From Oxytricha trifallax (lineage: Eukaryota > Ciliophora > Spirotrichea > Sporadotrichida > Oxytrichidae): a DNA stretch of 64,000 bases. Every line of letters starts with the position of its first letter. The first letter of the stretch is position 1. Under the pieces are notes generated by a model, which was not told the DNA's origin, made no database searches, and worked only from the letters and a program-made list of their open reading frames with translations. The stretch spans positions 32,473 to 96,472 of the forward strand of contig ARYC01000025.1 in the NCBI GenBank assembly GCA_000711775.1, in the 5' to 3' direction. Below are positions 39,506 to 51,848 of this stretch, in pieces. Position numbers and translations under genes: made by a program.

Positions 39506-40742
39506 ATATATGAATATTTTTATTTAGATCGTATATAGTTTGAACTCTACTCAGGGCAGATGTCAAGATGCTTTAATCACATTTTTAAAATCTTTACTTA
39601 ATAAATTTATTAATCTCAAAATCTATTTTCAATATCTAGTTCTATAAGGATTTATCACTTATTGTTTTTGCTATTTAGAATGCCATTGTTTGAATTCTTA
39701 GTTAGTTTTCTTAGGAAAAAGAAAATTACTCTGAATCATACTATAATATACTTAAATATATCAAAATTTTTGCTATATTAGATAGGTAAAATCAAAGCAT
39801 GTGTATAATAAAAGATCAATAAAATCATCAATTTTTTAGCTAACGGGACAGTTATTCAAATAAATGTCCGTCTATAATTTTATCAAAATGTTTGTCAAAT
39901 AGAGAAAAGAAATAAGAAATTATATTTAAATTTAAAATTAAAGATTATAAAATAATAATCGCTAACCTCAAATGATTAAGATGAGAAAGTTTTTTAGTTT
40001 TTTTTAACCTGATGATCATTAATACTAATAGCAATAAGCCTTACTTTTAAATTGCTTAAAGGTGAAGATTTTATATCAAACTCAGTCTTTGAATAATGAT
40101 AAATAAAACGAAAAATATAGGAATGTAAGAATTTAAGTACAAGTGAATTTAAATACTTATTACAATAATATAAATGGAAAACTAAAAAAACTATTTCAAC
40201 TTTTTGTCTCCTTCATGTCTTTCTCCATTGCCTTGTCTGTTTTCCCCTGCTGAATATCTGTCTTGTCCACTAATAAACCAACTGAAAAGTACTTCTGTAA
40301 ACTTAATTTTTAAGATATAATTTTAGTAACTTATTATATCTTTGAGTGGACAGCCTCCACCATTGTTTCTAAATAATAATAATGTTTCCATTTTAATATT
40401 ATCCATTCTAATTTATTATTATCAATCATCGATAATTTTTCATAAATATATCTCGATAATTTGTGGAAATATATTATTGTGTGGCTTACGATCCTAAGAA
40501 ATTTCTTTTACTATAAGGGAATTCGTATCATCTCCAGAGCCTCTATCCATCACTGTTCGCTTCTGGTAATTCAATTCTCTAATTTTCTTTTGATTTTACT
40601 TTTAGAGGATTCTTTCAAGTATGGTCTTAGAAACTGGTTACTATAGTTTATTGTCAGTTTAATATTGACTTTTCACAGAGTTGAGCTTCTTCTTAATGTT
40701 ATCTAGATTCATATTCGTGACTGGTTTATTTTCAATTTGTTT

Positions 40743-41480
40743 TCAATTTAAAGCTTTCTTCCCTTTGAAGAATCTTGACTTATATTCAAGCTATGCTACT
40801 TGTTTACACTTGTACTATAGTTTATTGCTAATTTTTGAAACTCCAATTTTGACTAGTGAAGTAATATTCCTGAAAAGAATGCTTAATTTCCTTGCTTTTC
40901 TTGACAGATATTGTAGTAACTTTACTTTTCTTACTTGAATGTTTCCCAAATTTGCTTGTAACTGCTTTTGTAGCATACAATCGCTTTTAAGCAGTTAATC
41001 TCCATAGTATCCAATGACGCTGCTTGATTCTTCTGTATATCTCTAAGTTCTTATTACTTCTATCTTTTCTTGTTTTGATGTTTATATTTTCTTAGGGTTG
41101 CTTGTATTCTTTGATATCAATCTTGAAATCTCATCCTCACCAGTCTCATGAAATACCACATCCCCATCAAAGTGTTTTCTTGAAGAGTTCTCATTTAAAT
41201 TTTCATTTTTTAAGATTATCATTGTCGACATAGTCAAAGTTAAAATCTGACATCATTTTACGATTGTTATCCAGATAATTTTGCATTCCATTATTTTCTA
41301 ATAACTCCTGTTTGTTATTTGATTTAAAGTACTAAAATAATAATTATAATTATATAAATTTAGTTACTTTTCAGTGAGCTCATATTATTTCAAGCCAATA
41401 TATTATTAATTTCATCATCATCCAAGTCACTCAAGGGTTCAGAATAATTAAGTTTGTTTCCTAAAACATATTCACTTATT
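40743..41480 (-). pseudogene. Hypothetical protein (Lys/Ser/Gln-rich), one frameshift and one TGA
   Basis: On the minus strand: NKLNYSEPLSDLDDDEINNI, a TGA where the duplicate at 480-840 has TAA (Gln), then LLENNGMQNYLDNNRKMMSD and FNFDYVDNDNL. After a shift in an A-run near 41208: RKHFDGDVVFHETGEDEISR, SKNTSNPKKIQTSKQEK and a basic helical tail to TGA 40743-40745. The acidic N-terminal and basic C-terminal parts are coding-like. No family is recognised. The same region is duplicated, more decayed, at 480-850. Confidence 0.5.
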
Positions 41481-41499
41481 CATTAGCAAGATTGAGTTT

Positions 41500-42350
41500 C
41501 TATTTGTATATTTGTTTTTTTATTTCTGGTTTGATTAGCACTAGCTGTATTATTCTAAAACTTTTTGTGTTTACTGAACTTTAAAGTATCTATTCATGGA
41601 AAAATAAATACTCATGCCAGAAGATATTAGTTAAATATTATAACATTTATATATATATATATACAATTTATAATTTACTCTATTTTATTATTAAAATTTC
41701 TAAAGTATTTGTATTTTGACTTCTTTAAAGTCAATTTGAAACATATTTAATGAGTTATAATTAATGATTGTTGTGTAATATGAATTTTATATTGTTTTAA
41801 TAATTTGAGAAAAAAATTATTTTTAATGCCCCTGCCAGAGGGCTATTACGCTAAAATTTTATTATTAACTGCAGATCTGAACTATATAAATAATTTATAG
41901 ATCTCCTGATCACATTATAACTACTTTAGCCCACTCTGTCATTTTTTAATTCAATTGTTTTATTGAAGTGTTTAGTTTAAATTTAAATAGTAAATAAATA
42001 TTTATTGATATTTAATAATATATATTTTACAACAACTTATTTTAGGATTGTACAGTCATAATCAATATTTATAATTAATATTGATTTATAAATATTTAAT
42101 ATAAAAATATGATATTATATCAATAATAAATTATAATAAAAACAGCTCATCCAAAACACACATAAAATAAAAAGCCATAAATATAGTTACCATAAAAATA
42201 ATATAAAATAAAAGTACATAAATTATTGAGTAATTAGTGGAAACAATAAATCGATTCAAGTGTCTGTTTTTCCCCATTTCATTTTAATATATCAATTAAG
42301 ATATTCATATTAAGTTACATTTGAGCTTATAAAAGTTAAAAACATTAACT
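41500..42350. repeat. Upstream part of the duplicated region; includes an arm of the 25437-26058 IES family
   Basis: 41715-41870 resembles the right arm of the 25437-26058 IES (AATGAGTTATAATTA and GAGGGCTATTACG). 41870-42250 matches 1520-1990. There is an AT microsatellite at 41648-41666. No gene is seen. Confidence 0.5.
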
Positions 42351-42823
42351 ATTGGGATCGGGTGCACAAATCTGAAATGTTTTATAATTATAGATGTTTT
42401 CTGATTCGAGATCTGTGAAAAGGTTACAGATAGAGATTTAAATTCGATTTCCGTACCTAAATTTTAATTTCCCAATTATATTTTTGATTAAATTTTAAGG
42501 TTAGCTAAAAAGGTATTATATTTATTAAAAGAGGATACCTTGTTAAAACATTTACAATATGCTAATAAAAAATTAATTATCAAAATAAGAAATAAAAGAG
42601 CAAGAGTAAAAAGCAACCATTATTGTCGTAATACATTCAATTTGAAAAAATTAATTAAAATTGAATATTAAATAATAAAATTAAAGCATTAATCATCACA
42701 ACTATTATTGTTATTGCTAAAGATGTCTACCTGATCTCAAAAGAAGCTCATATCTGACGATTTAGAAGTGAAAAAAAACTAAAAAACATTTCTAAAAAAA
42801 AGCGATAGAATAAAAAAAGATCA

Positions 42824-43105
42824 GTCTGAGGTGGTTAGTACATTGACCGATCCAGGCAAGGGACATTCCCCCCAGGGACCACCCTGATAAAGGCCGCGCC
42901 TAGGCAGAGTCGAGGTCCGAAGAGGCAAGTCGGGAAATGGGACGAGATGACAAGGAACAAGACCCCGGGAACACCTTATAAGAGGCACATAGGTCAAAAA
43001 GGCCAAAGTCGCTCCCCCTACTAAAGAAATACTGGATATCAAAATGAAAATGTACTGCAAAAAAATGTATTGGTTGCAAATTGGAAGGATTTTCTCGCAC
43101 CTTAA
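42824..43105 (+). CDS. GC-rich island with a basic open frame of unknown identity
   Basis: A 280-bp island of near 50 percent GC. After a TGA at about 42828 the plus frame is open with RSRQGTFPPGTTLIKAAPRQ, GKWDEMTRNKTPGTPYKRHI and ENVLQKNVLVANWKDFLAP, strongly basic and Gly/Pro-rich. Overlapping minus frames are also open but look less protein-like. It may be a macronuclear-destined segment or part of a retroelement. There is no start codon or family match. 43110-44430 is AT-rich with nothing supported. Confidence 0.35.
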
Positions 43106-44434
43106 GTACTAACTACAACTAACTAATATATATATATGCTCAATAATAATAATAATATCAATAATAATTATATATTTAATACTAGAGATCTTTATTTCTA
43201 GTTTTCCTATTCATCTTACCTTAAGATATTTATCATCATCATCTTTAATCATAACCAAAGTTACTAAAAATTTAAATTCCGCAATTTAAGTTGGACTTTT
43301 ATTATTGGCTATATTTTTTAAATCATCAGAGGAATCATGAGATATTTTGATTTTATAGAAACTCCAAGATAGTATAATAAGTTTTTCTTTCTTGAATAAT
43401 GAGAAAAAATCATTATTGCAATAAAAAGCACCGTATAATTTTTATTGCACTATCCATAGACTATAATATTGTCAGGGTGGCATTTTACAAAAAAAAACAA
43501 AACAAAACTGAAGGTAATTTATAATTAAATTTATTTTTATTTTTATTCATTTCTAAATTTGAATGTTTTCCTAGAATTTTAAAACTATTAATGTAGTATA
43601 TTAAATGTAAATTATTTTAAATAATAAATTCTATAAATAATATAAATATCTTAATTATTTTAGTAACAATAATTAAGTTTAAATTGATTTTTATTTTTTT
43701 ATGATTTCCAAATCATACATGATTAAATTGATTTTAATCACTGATGATACTTTTGATAAAATATAAAAGAAATAGAAGAAAGATAAAAATAGTTTAATGA
43801 AATAACTGCCTTTTTATTTGCATATTATTATACCAAATTAAATATACGAGTGACAAAAATAAATTAATTTAAGCTTTTTTGCATGAAAAGAAAAGTAATA
43901 TATGCATATTTTATATACAAAAGTATATATCTATTTTTATATTTATTTTCTTAATCAATTGTTATCCTACAGAGAAGATATAGTAGTATTAATTTAAAGC
44001 ATAATATTTTTCTGCTGAATTTGTTGTACTATTAATTGCGAATTACTTAATCGCAGTTTGTTTATCCTAATATATGAAAAGTTTAAGAACCTTACTTTTT
44101 ATTATAATTTAAGATTCCATGTCTTTGCTGAAATTAGAGTATAGTTACATAAATATTTTTTGATAATTATCACTCAATAAAGTACTAATGGAAAAAGGTC
44201 TCATTCTACAAGGGGTGTTGAATTTAGATTAATTTGCATAAATTTTCAATTTAATTAATAGGTAGATTTTACAAAATAAATTATGTTTATTTAATAGTTT
44301 ATAAAATGTTTAATTTTTTAAGATTTATGATTGATAATTATTTAGTTAAAATTTATTGAAATTATAAAGGAATTAAATTATGTTTACACCATTTGGTGAA
44401 AAAATATATATAATTGACATGAAATTTTTTTTAA

Positions 44435-44824
44435 ATGTTATAATGCTTAGTCAAAAATACTATTCAAATAGACTTAGATATTATAAATGCAAATAATTAA
44501 GAACAAATTAATTAAAAATAAGGGATAAATTTGAAAATAAGTGAATTAAAAGAAAAGAACTAAAGAATACTAAAGGAAGTATTTCAATAACTAATTCGTG
44601 AACTCACTATAAACTTAAACTTAAGTGAAGCTTTATTTGATCAAAATTAACTAAAACTACCATTTATTTCAATAAAAAGGAATGTTGACAGAAAGAGAAT
44701 CTTGAAAACACTGAGAAACAATGGCAAAATTAAGTGGAAGAAACTTGATGTTCTTGAATGTGACCACCTTTAGCCATTAGTTTCTTGGGTAGTACGATGT
44801 CTTAACCTATTCTGGAGTATTTGA
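44435..44824 (+). CDS. Hypothetical helical protein (129 aa)
   Basis: ATG 44435 to TGA 44822-44824 without internal TGA. The peptide is strongly helical and charged (ISELKEKNQRILKEVFQQLI, KLPFISIKRNVDRKRILKTL, NGKIKWKKLDVLECDHLQ). No family is recognised. Immediately after it lies a 700-bp inverted-repeat element. Beyond that, a plus frame at 45541-45712 (VLVQILQHKLRYRPPDFLKK) looks coding, so this may be the first part of a gene split by that element. Confidence 0.45.
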
Positions 44825-44837
44825 ATTAAGACTTTTA

Positions 44838-45542
44838 TTTTATGTTTTTATTCGTGACATAGGTCAATTTAGAATCGAAAAAACTTAACTCGGCAATAAA
44901 AATATATTTTTAATATTTCTAGAGTTTCAATTTTGCATTTTAATATAAAAAATTTATAATAAATTAAATATTTATCAACAAATATTTTCTATATTAAATT
45001 GTCTTAGATTAGAATTATTTTGGTATTTTATACTTACATTGACTTCCTGAATATGTCTTCCTAATTAAATGTCTAATTTATTCCCTTAATTCCTCTATAT
45101 GTGATCTCCTCTTCAAAATCCAATTGCTTCAAAGTGTCTAAATTTGTTTTATCTAATTGAAAAATTTCTGTATTCTCTTCATCTATCCGTTATTATTAAT
45201 AATCTTCAGACTATTATTGCAGGTTCTTTCTGTAGATTTTGTTGAGAAAAAGGTTTGTATTTGTTATACACAATTATATTCAGTAAAATTTCATCTTAGC
45301 CATATTCAAAGGGTAATATACTACGTTAATTTGTAAAATTATTCATTTTAAATTATTATTTTTGTAAAAATGTTAATTTAATAGAAAATATTTTATGATA
45401 AATATTTAATTTTATGATAAAATTTTTAAGTTATAATGCAAAATTGACACTTTAAAAATTTTCAAAATATATTGTTATTTCCGAATTCAATTTTTTCGAT
45501 CCTAAATTGACCTATATCATGAATAAAAATATGAAAAAAGTG
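44838..45542. mobile_element. 705-bp element with inverted repeats of about 170 bp
   Basis: Left arm 44838-45000 and right arm 45370-45542 are reverse complements (shared block CATAGGTCAATTTAG on the left; CTAAATTGACCTATATCATG on the right). The middle (minus strand, 45050-45310) has a coding-like stretch (NTEIFQLDKTNLDTLKQLD) in one frame with a break upstream. It may carry a fragment of a captured or element-encoded gene. Confidence 0.6.
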
Positions 45543-45712
45543 TTGGTTCAGATACTGCAGCATAAATTAAGATATCGCCCCCCGGATTTTTTAAAAAAAG
45601 AAAATCTTAAACTATAATTCTTAAACAATTAAGATAAGTTAAGAATTAGATATTAAGAATCATTAATATTATGGTCATATTTTTAAGTGGTCAGTAACTT
45701 CAAAATTTACGA
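45541..45712 (+). CDS. Short coding-like segment after the inverted-repeat element
   Basis: The open frame reads VLVQILQHKLRYRPPDFLKK then ENLKLQFLNNQDKLRIRYQE to a TGA near 45710. The basic, helical composition resembles the 44435-44824 protein, supporting one gene split by 44838-45542, but the joining frame was not resolved. 45713-46210 is AT-rich with nothing further. Confidence 0.3.
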
Positions 45713-46218
45713 ATGAAGTGCTTTTCATGTTTTATAAGGGATACAGTTAAATTTTATTAATAAAAATTATATTTAATAAGTTAGTAGATACTGTTGCATG
45801 GATTAAGAGAGGAATAAAGCAAATCTTATAAGGATATCATTAGAGACACAATATTGGAATATGTTAGGTAGATCTCCACCTCCTTGATATAAATCATTTA
45901 CAGCATCAGATAACATAATGTTACAGAAAGAAAATACTCATAGAAGCCAGTATCTATCAAACACATTTTTTAAGCTTTAAAACCAAAGGAAACTTATTGT
46001 AAGATATTTGGGAGGAATAATAATTCAAGGGAAGATTGGGCAACTATTGTCGACAAAAAATTATAAAAAACTGTGGATAATTATATTTAAATTTTTTGGC
46101 ACGATAATAATTGAATTTATTTGAACATTAATACTCCAATCAAACTTATTCCTACAATATTATTTTAATTATCATTCAAATGGTTTACCTAAAAAAAAAC
46201 TATTATAAAAGAAAAATT

Positions 46219-46845
46219 GGCTATGGGGAAGCATCCTCCCCCCCCCTAATGTATACTTTTTATTTTGTAGTCTGCTAGAGTTTTTAACGCTGAGTAATAG
46301 TAGCTGATAAACATGGTCTACGCGAGCAATAGTTTTTGAGCTATGACCTCTTATAAGTCAAAAAATTATATATAAAATCATCATAAAATTGACAAAAATT
46401 TTCAATTTTTCTTCAATTTTTAATTTTCATAAAATTATCGATTTAAGTGAAAAATAAGAAATTTAACAAATTATATAAATCTTATTTAATTATTAACAAT
46501 AAAATTGAAAAATAAAATTATTCTCTCTTATTAAAAAAATGCAAAAATAATTATTTTCAATTTTATTGTTAATAATTAAATAAGATTTATATAATTTGTT
46601 AAATTTCTTATTTTTCACTTAAATCGATAATTTTATGAAAATTAAAAATTTGAAGAAAAATTGAAAATTTTTGTCAATTTTATGATGATTTTATATATAA
46701 TTTTTTGACTTATAAGTGGTCATAGCTCAAAAACTATTGCTCGCGTAGACCATGTTCATCAGCTACTATTACTCAGCGTTAAAAACTCTAGCAGACTACA
46801 AAATAAAAAGTATACATTAGGGGGGGAGGATGCTTCCCCATAGCC
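46219..46845. mobile_element. 627-bp near-perfect palindromic element with 8-bp target duplication
   Basis: The termini GGCTATGGGGAAGCATCCTC and their complement bound arms of about 310 bp that pair almost perfectly around 46530. GAAAAATT is duplicated at 46211-46218 and 46846-46853. The terminal GGGGAAGCATCC resembles the GGGGAAGTTTCC of the other family, with the same duplication length. No coding capacity. Confidence 0.9.
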
Positions 46846-47018
46846 GAAAAATTATATAATATTTTGTAATTTTCTATATTATAAATTAATATTAACTTAA
46901 GCTATATTTATTATGTGTATTGAGATGCCTGTTTTAATGTAAAATGATAAATATATGTTATAAATTTATGTAACTTATAATTAGATTTTAGAATACTGGA
47001 GAAACTATTTAAATATAT

Positions 47019-48394
47019 GGGTATTGACGTCCTCCAGTCACAGATGACGTCCTCCGGTCACAGATGACGTCAGGAAGTCACAGGTGACGTCAGGAAGTCA
47101 CAAGGTGACGTCAGGAGGTCACAGGTGACGTCAGCAGTCACAGGTGACGTCCTCCAGTCACAGGTGACGTCCTCCAGTCACAGATGACGTCCTCCAGTCA
47201 CAGATGACGTCCTCCGGTCACAGATGACGTCAGGAAGTCACAGTATTATAAATTAGGAAATTTATTTGTAATAAACGTTCAAAGCACTCAATTTTTTACG
47301 GGAGGGTCTTATGACTGCAACAACTAGCATTTCGGGATCACAAGTGGTGGAACTTCTTGTTCGCAACCATAGCAAAATAAATAATAACATGGGTCAAGTG
47401 GCGGTAACCCCTTTACATATTTGGAGACAAAGCCTCCGAAAAGACAATTATGATAGATAATTTGTTTTTATTTAGTTGTATAAAACCTTGTAAACCCACT
47501 TAAATTTGAACTATTCTTACCTGAAGAAGCAATATTCGATAGATAAGTATGGCTAGTTTGGTTAATTGAAGAGCATGTAAAGATGTAAAAATTTTATAGA
47601 TGAAAAAAAAACAATAAATACCATAAAAAGACTAGTTAGCTAATTTTTCGCATAAATTAGTATTGTACATACCTAAGACTGGTAATCAAATTTTTGAATA
47701 AATGCAAGAATAATGTCTTGAATGTTCAAAATATTAATGCAAACATTATAGGATGATGATTCATATAAATCCAATTAAAGGAGTTTTGCCTTACTTGAAT
47801 ATTGGGTCAAGAATGTGCATGAAATGATGAACAGCTACACAGACATAATAAAAGATTTTAGTCGAAAATTGTGGCAAAATAATCTAATAAAAATAAGAAT
47901 TAATCAAGCTTAAAAAATACATACTCAATGTATTTTTATATAGAAAAATTTATAATTAATTAGTAACGATTAAGTTTTTAAGATTACATTTAATATACAA
48001 TCCGAAATTTTTTTATCAAATGAATTGCATCTGAACCTTGTCAGGGTGCCAACTCCTTGAACTCAGCAATTATTTGTTTAACTTTGGTTGTTCAAACAAG
48101 GGGATCCACTCTTTTTGATCCCGCACCCCAAGGGCACTGCCGGAAAAGTTCATAGAAATATCTTATATTGCTTCCCAAATCTATCACATTAAAATTTCAA
48201 TATTTATTATAATGTGACCTCCTGACGTCATCTGTGACCTCCGGACGTCACCTGTGACCTCCTGACGTCATCTGTGACTGGAGGACGTCAGTGTGACTTC
48301 CCGACTTCACCTGTGACCTTCTGACGTCAGTGTGACTTCCTGACGTCACCTGTGACTGGAGGACGTCATCTGTGACTGGAGGACGTCAATACCC
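47019..48394. mobile_element. 1376-bp element with GACGTC minisatellite ends and 8-bp target duplication
   Basis: The ends GGGTATTGACGTC / GACGTCAATACCC start arrays of about 19-20-bp units (GACGTC + CTCCAGTCACAG or AGGAAGTCACAG): twelve or so units at 47025-47246, and about ten inverted at 48214-48394. AAATATAT is duplicated at 47011-47018 and 48395-48402. The interior has a long plus-strand frame (47311-48205). The same termini bound 52955-54277. TIRs built from tandem repeats plus an 8-bp duplication suggest a cut-and-paste DNA element of unassigned superfamily. Confidence 0.85.
47311..48205 (+). pseudogene. Element-encoded protein of unknown family, frame with three TGAs
   Basis: From ATG 47311 the frame is open for 128 codons (MTATTSISGSQVVELLVRNH, QVAVTPLHIWRQSLRKDNYD, then a helical basic part). 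After TGAs near 47696 and 47720 the same frame continues (LLEYWVKNVHEMMNSYTDII). After a third near 48056 it reads KQGDPLFLIPHPKGTAGKVH. Keeping one frame across 298 codons with three stops, with higher GC at the start and end, fits one decayed gene. It is the only coding capacity in the element, so a transposase is possible, but no catalytic motif could be recognised. Confidence 0.4.
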
Positions 48395-50122
48395 AAATAT
48401 ATATCACAGGAACATAATAAAAGTTGTAAGTAGTAAATCATGAGAAAAAAAAGAAAATGTATCTTTATTTAAATCCTTAAAAAATTGATACTTTTTCAAT
48501 ACATAGTTTAAAATTACCTTACTTTGAAATTATAAATAAACCTTTTTATTTCTGTTTGATGTAGAAATAATCATTAGAATATAACATTTTAGGATATAAG
48601 GTTTATTTCTATATTTCTAATTTATTATTTATTTTTAATTTATATAAATTGGAAGCAAATTGATTTAGTTAATAAATAATTTAAATTCCAAAAATCATCA
48701 CTTACTTACAATAACAATTGAAATAATTAGTAATTTGGTCATAAATATTGGTGTAGATAAAAATTATATGAGATATAAATTTTGAAAATTTATTTTAATA
48801 TAAATTGGAAGATCACTATAACATAGGAAACAAATTATTTAACTTTATTAATTAGTAATGCTTTTCTTCAATTACTTCCAAACAATAAGAATATAAATTT
48901 ATGGTATAGTATTACTTTCATGAATTATTTTATTTTAATCTTTATACTAACAATAATGATTTAATTATAGTTTGATTTATTGTTATTTTTCATTATTTAT
49001 TGAGTGAAATGAAATAAATAAAATCAATTGATATAACTTACTGCACCATTTGTGGGTATATTATTGCTATATACATTGCTTTTGAGAATTAGCTGTTCTT
49101 TTTGGACACAATATTGTTTTGCAAGCCTTTGAATGCTCTTAAACTTTTCAAGAAATATTCAAATTGCTAGGTCTCTGAGTCCAACAGCTTCTAATATCAT
49201 CGAATCAGTAATTATATTCATAATTAATTAAAAATTTTGGTGGAAGTTTCCCTCATATTTTTATGAATTAAAAAAAATAAGGAAAGTTTCATGCCAAACG
49301 ATTCTTTTTTAATTATTTCTTTTCATTATTTATTCTCTCTAACTAACATTATTTTTCCTCTATAAATTAATTTAGATTAAAAATAAAAAGAATATTTTGA
49401 TTAGATTATAAATTTTAAAAAGCAGTATCCAGAATAATATACTAGATATCTCTTTTCCTTTAATTTTTTGAAGTTGCTAAAGGATGTATGTGTGTATATA
49501 TCATATAAACAATTATTAACATTTAGAAATAAATTTTAAATAAAAATAAATTTCATGAAATTATTTTTATAGAAATTTAATAGTCAGGAAACTTTCCACT
49601 TGTCAAGGAACTCTCTCACCCAATTTTTATCAATAATATAGTTTTAATTATATTATGAGTATAAATTATTAAATATCATTGATTTTAGCTGTATTAATCA
49701 AACTTATTTCAACATTTTAATATATATTTAAAATTTTAATACTATATTAAAAAAGATTTATTAATTAGAATAAAATGATTTAGAATATAAACATAATCTA
49801 AATTAGAAATTTTGAATCTTTAAACCCTTAACCCCATGATTATTAATAGTGAGATTAAATTAATAAATTGTTAATTTAAAATACAAATTTATTTTAAATT
49901 CAATAAAAATATAAATCAGAAATCTTTTATAACTTCTTCTTTCTTTTCTTCCGCTTTTATTTAGACCTCTACTTATTTATCGATTAAGGCTTTCAAGATT
50001 TAATCAACAGATGTTTACATTAGTCTAATTTATATTTCTTAATTTTTAATTAAGATTTCTTAATTTTTATTTGAGGTTTCTAAATTTTTATTTGAGGCTT
50101 CTAATTTCTAATTAATGCTTGA

Positions 50123-51848
50123 ATATAATTGAATTGGGAAAATCATATATATATATTAATCAAAATTTAATTTTAAATAATTATAACTGCCTCTCTTTAG
50201 ACATGCTTATAGATAAAATTTGATTCTGGCTACTAACCGTTATGCTTAAAAAAATACACCGTAATTGCCTTCAAGTTTACGGTGATAGTCTAATTTATAG
50301 TTCTGACCCTAATCATTAGACCGTATTTCTAGTCTACGGATTTTACAATTTGGCCGATTTAACCAACAGTTTTTTTTTCATGAGACAAGTATCTAAATGT
50401 GTGTGATTGTTATTTTAAGTATTTAAATATAGTGAATAAAAAGAGCAAAGGAAATGATCATCAATCTTACTGTTCTTCTTCTTCATGTTCTTTCTTAATC
50501 ATTGCCTTCAAATCTCTGCTAATGTTTTACTTCTATCATGATTGGATGGCTGCTCATGCTAAATTCAATCGTTTAAAATTGGAATTCTTATGGTCTCATA
50601 TTTTCACATTGGTCGGATAAATTATGAGAAATTGGGTCTAAAATACTTTTCTGTCAATTCTTTTATGTTTTTAAACTGCAGTATTTGAGATAATTACACT
50701 TTGCTGTCTATATAATCCAATGCCACTTTTTTGAATGAGAAATAGATCTAAATATGTTTATTCAACCATTAAATTAAATACATAATACAATAAACAATTA
50801 TCATACACATATAGATAGAAAAATCGGTAAAATTGTTAAAAAAAACTAATCAATTATATATTTGCTTTAATTCTAAATTAAATAAACCTTAGAGTAATCT
50901 TTTGAAATGTAGTGATTTATAATATGGCATCAATAAATTAGAAATTACAGGAATCATATAGTTTAAATTATAGTTTTTTTCTCTATTCTATTATTTCAGA
51001 TCCAATAAACTACACAAATTTTTAAGAAATATATGCTTCTTACGATTTTTCTAAGCATTAAACCTCGCTATTCCTCGCTTTATTATTAATGCTATTTAAT
51101 GCTGAACATTAATAATTTTTAATATCTATAAAATATTCTAACTATTTATTTTGATTTCTTAAAATTTCTAAAGCTTTTAACTTTAATATTGGAGATTTCG
51201 TTTGATCTTTTAAGGCTATTCCTATAAGATTTCCTAATAATTATTAAGTTAGTTTCTCTTAATTTTAAAGGAATTCTTATTTGTTTATTTTAAAAGTTAA
51301 ATATTACAGTAGCATAAAAAAATATACAGGAATTCTAAAAATGATGTTTAAGAAATAACAAAGCTAATAAACTATGTATAATAATTATTTAGATTCTAAT
51401 GGAGACTAATAGAATTTTATTAACAACAAAAAATAAGGTTTGAATCCCAGAACCTAGAATATTTCAGTTTCTTAGGAATTATAAAATAAAGTTAACTGTG
51501 ATTTATATTGTAAGTAGAAACTGTTTATTTAAAATTTTAGATATCTAAATCTTTTGATGTTTTTATTTAATAATATCAGGTTAATGATTTTTGTAAATTA
51601 GCTAATTGAATGAAAATCACTGTAAAATCAGTCAAATGGTAAAATCTGTATTGTCAAATGATTAGGGTCACTCCTATAAATTAGACTTTCTAGGTAAACT
51701 TGAATGAAATTACGGTGTATTTTTTTAAGCATAACGGTTAGTAGCCAGAATCAAATTTTCTATAAAAGCATGTTTAAAGAGAGACAGTTATAATTATTTA
51801 AAATTTAAATTTTGATTAATAAATTTGATTTTCCAATTCAAATATATT
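50123..51848. mobile_element. 1.73-kb element with inverted repeats of about 240 bp in channel copy 2
   Basis: Left TTGAATTGGGAAAATCA... and right inverted TTGAATTGGAAAATCA... continue in parallel through CTGGCTACTAACCGTTATGC and CTAATTTATAGT/GGAGTGACCCTAATCATT blocks to about 50355 and 51615. The interior (50360-51610) holds no convincing gene; the short plus ORF at 50399-50620 is not supported. Copy 1 lacks the element (empty site near 19250-19270). Confidence 0.8.

Noticed and set aside
42832-42875. 5S rRNA-like stretch (TGGTTAGTAC)
   Set aside because: Only about ten bases match a conserved part of 5S rRNA; the sequence around it does not fold or align as 5S.
42821-43100. Two minus-strand ORFs in the GC-rich island
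   Set aside because: They overlap in different frames and look less protein-like than the basic plus frame; neither has a recognisable domain.
44650-45310. Long minus-strand frame without TGA
   Set aside because: Part of it is antisense to the more protein-like 44435-44824 frame and part lies in the arm of an inverted repeat; TGA-only frames of this length arise by chance in such DNA.
47025-47246. CRISPR-like array of short repeats
   Set aside because: Units are contiguous with no unique spacers, occur inverted at the other end of an element, and the genome is a ciliate; this is a minisatellite terminal repeat.
50399-50620. 73-codon plus ORF inside the 1.7-kb TIR element
   Set aside because: Cys/Ser/Phe-rich, no homologue in the window and no longer than expected by chance when TAA/TAG are sense.
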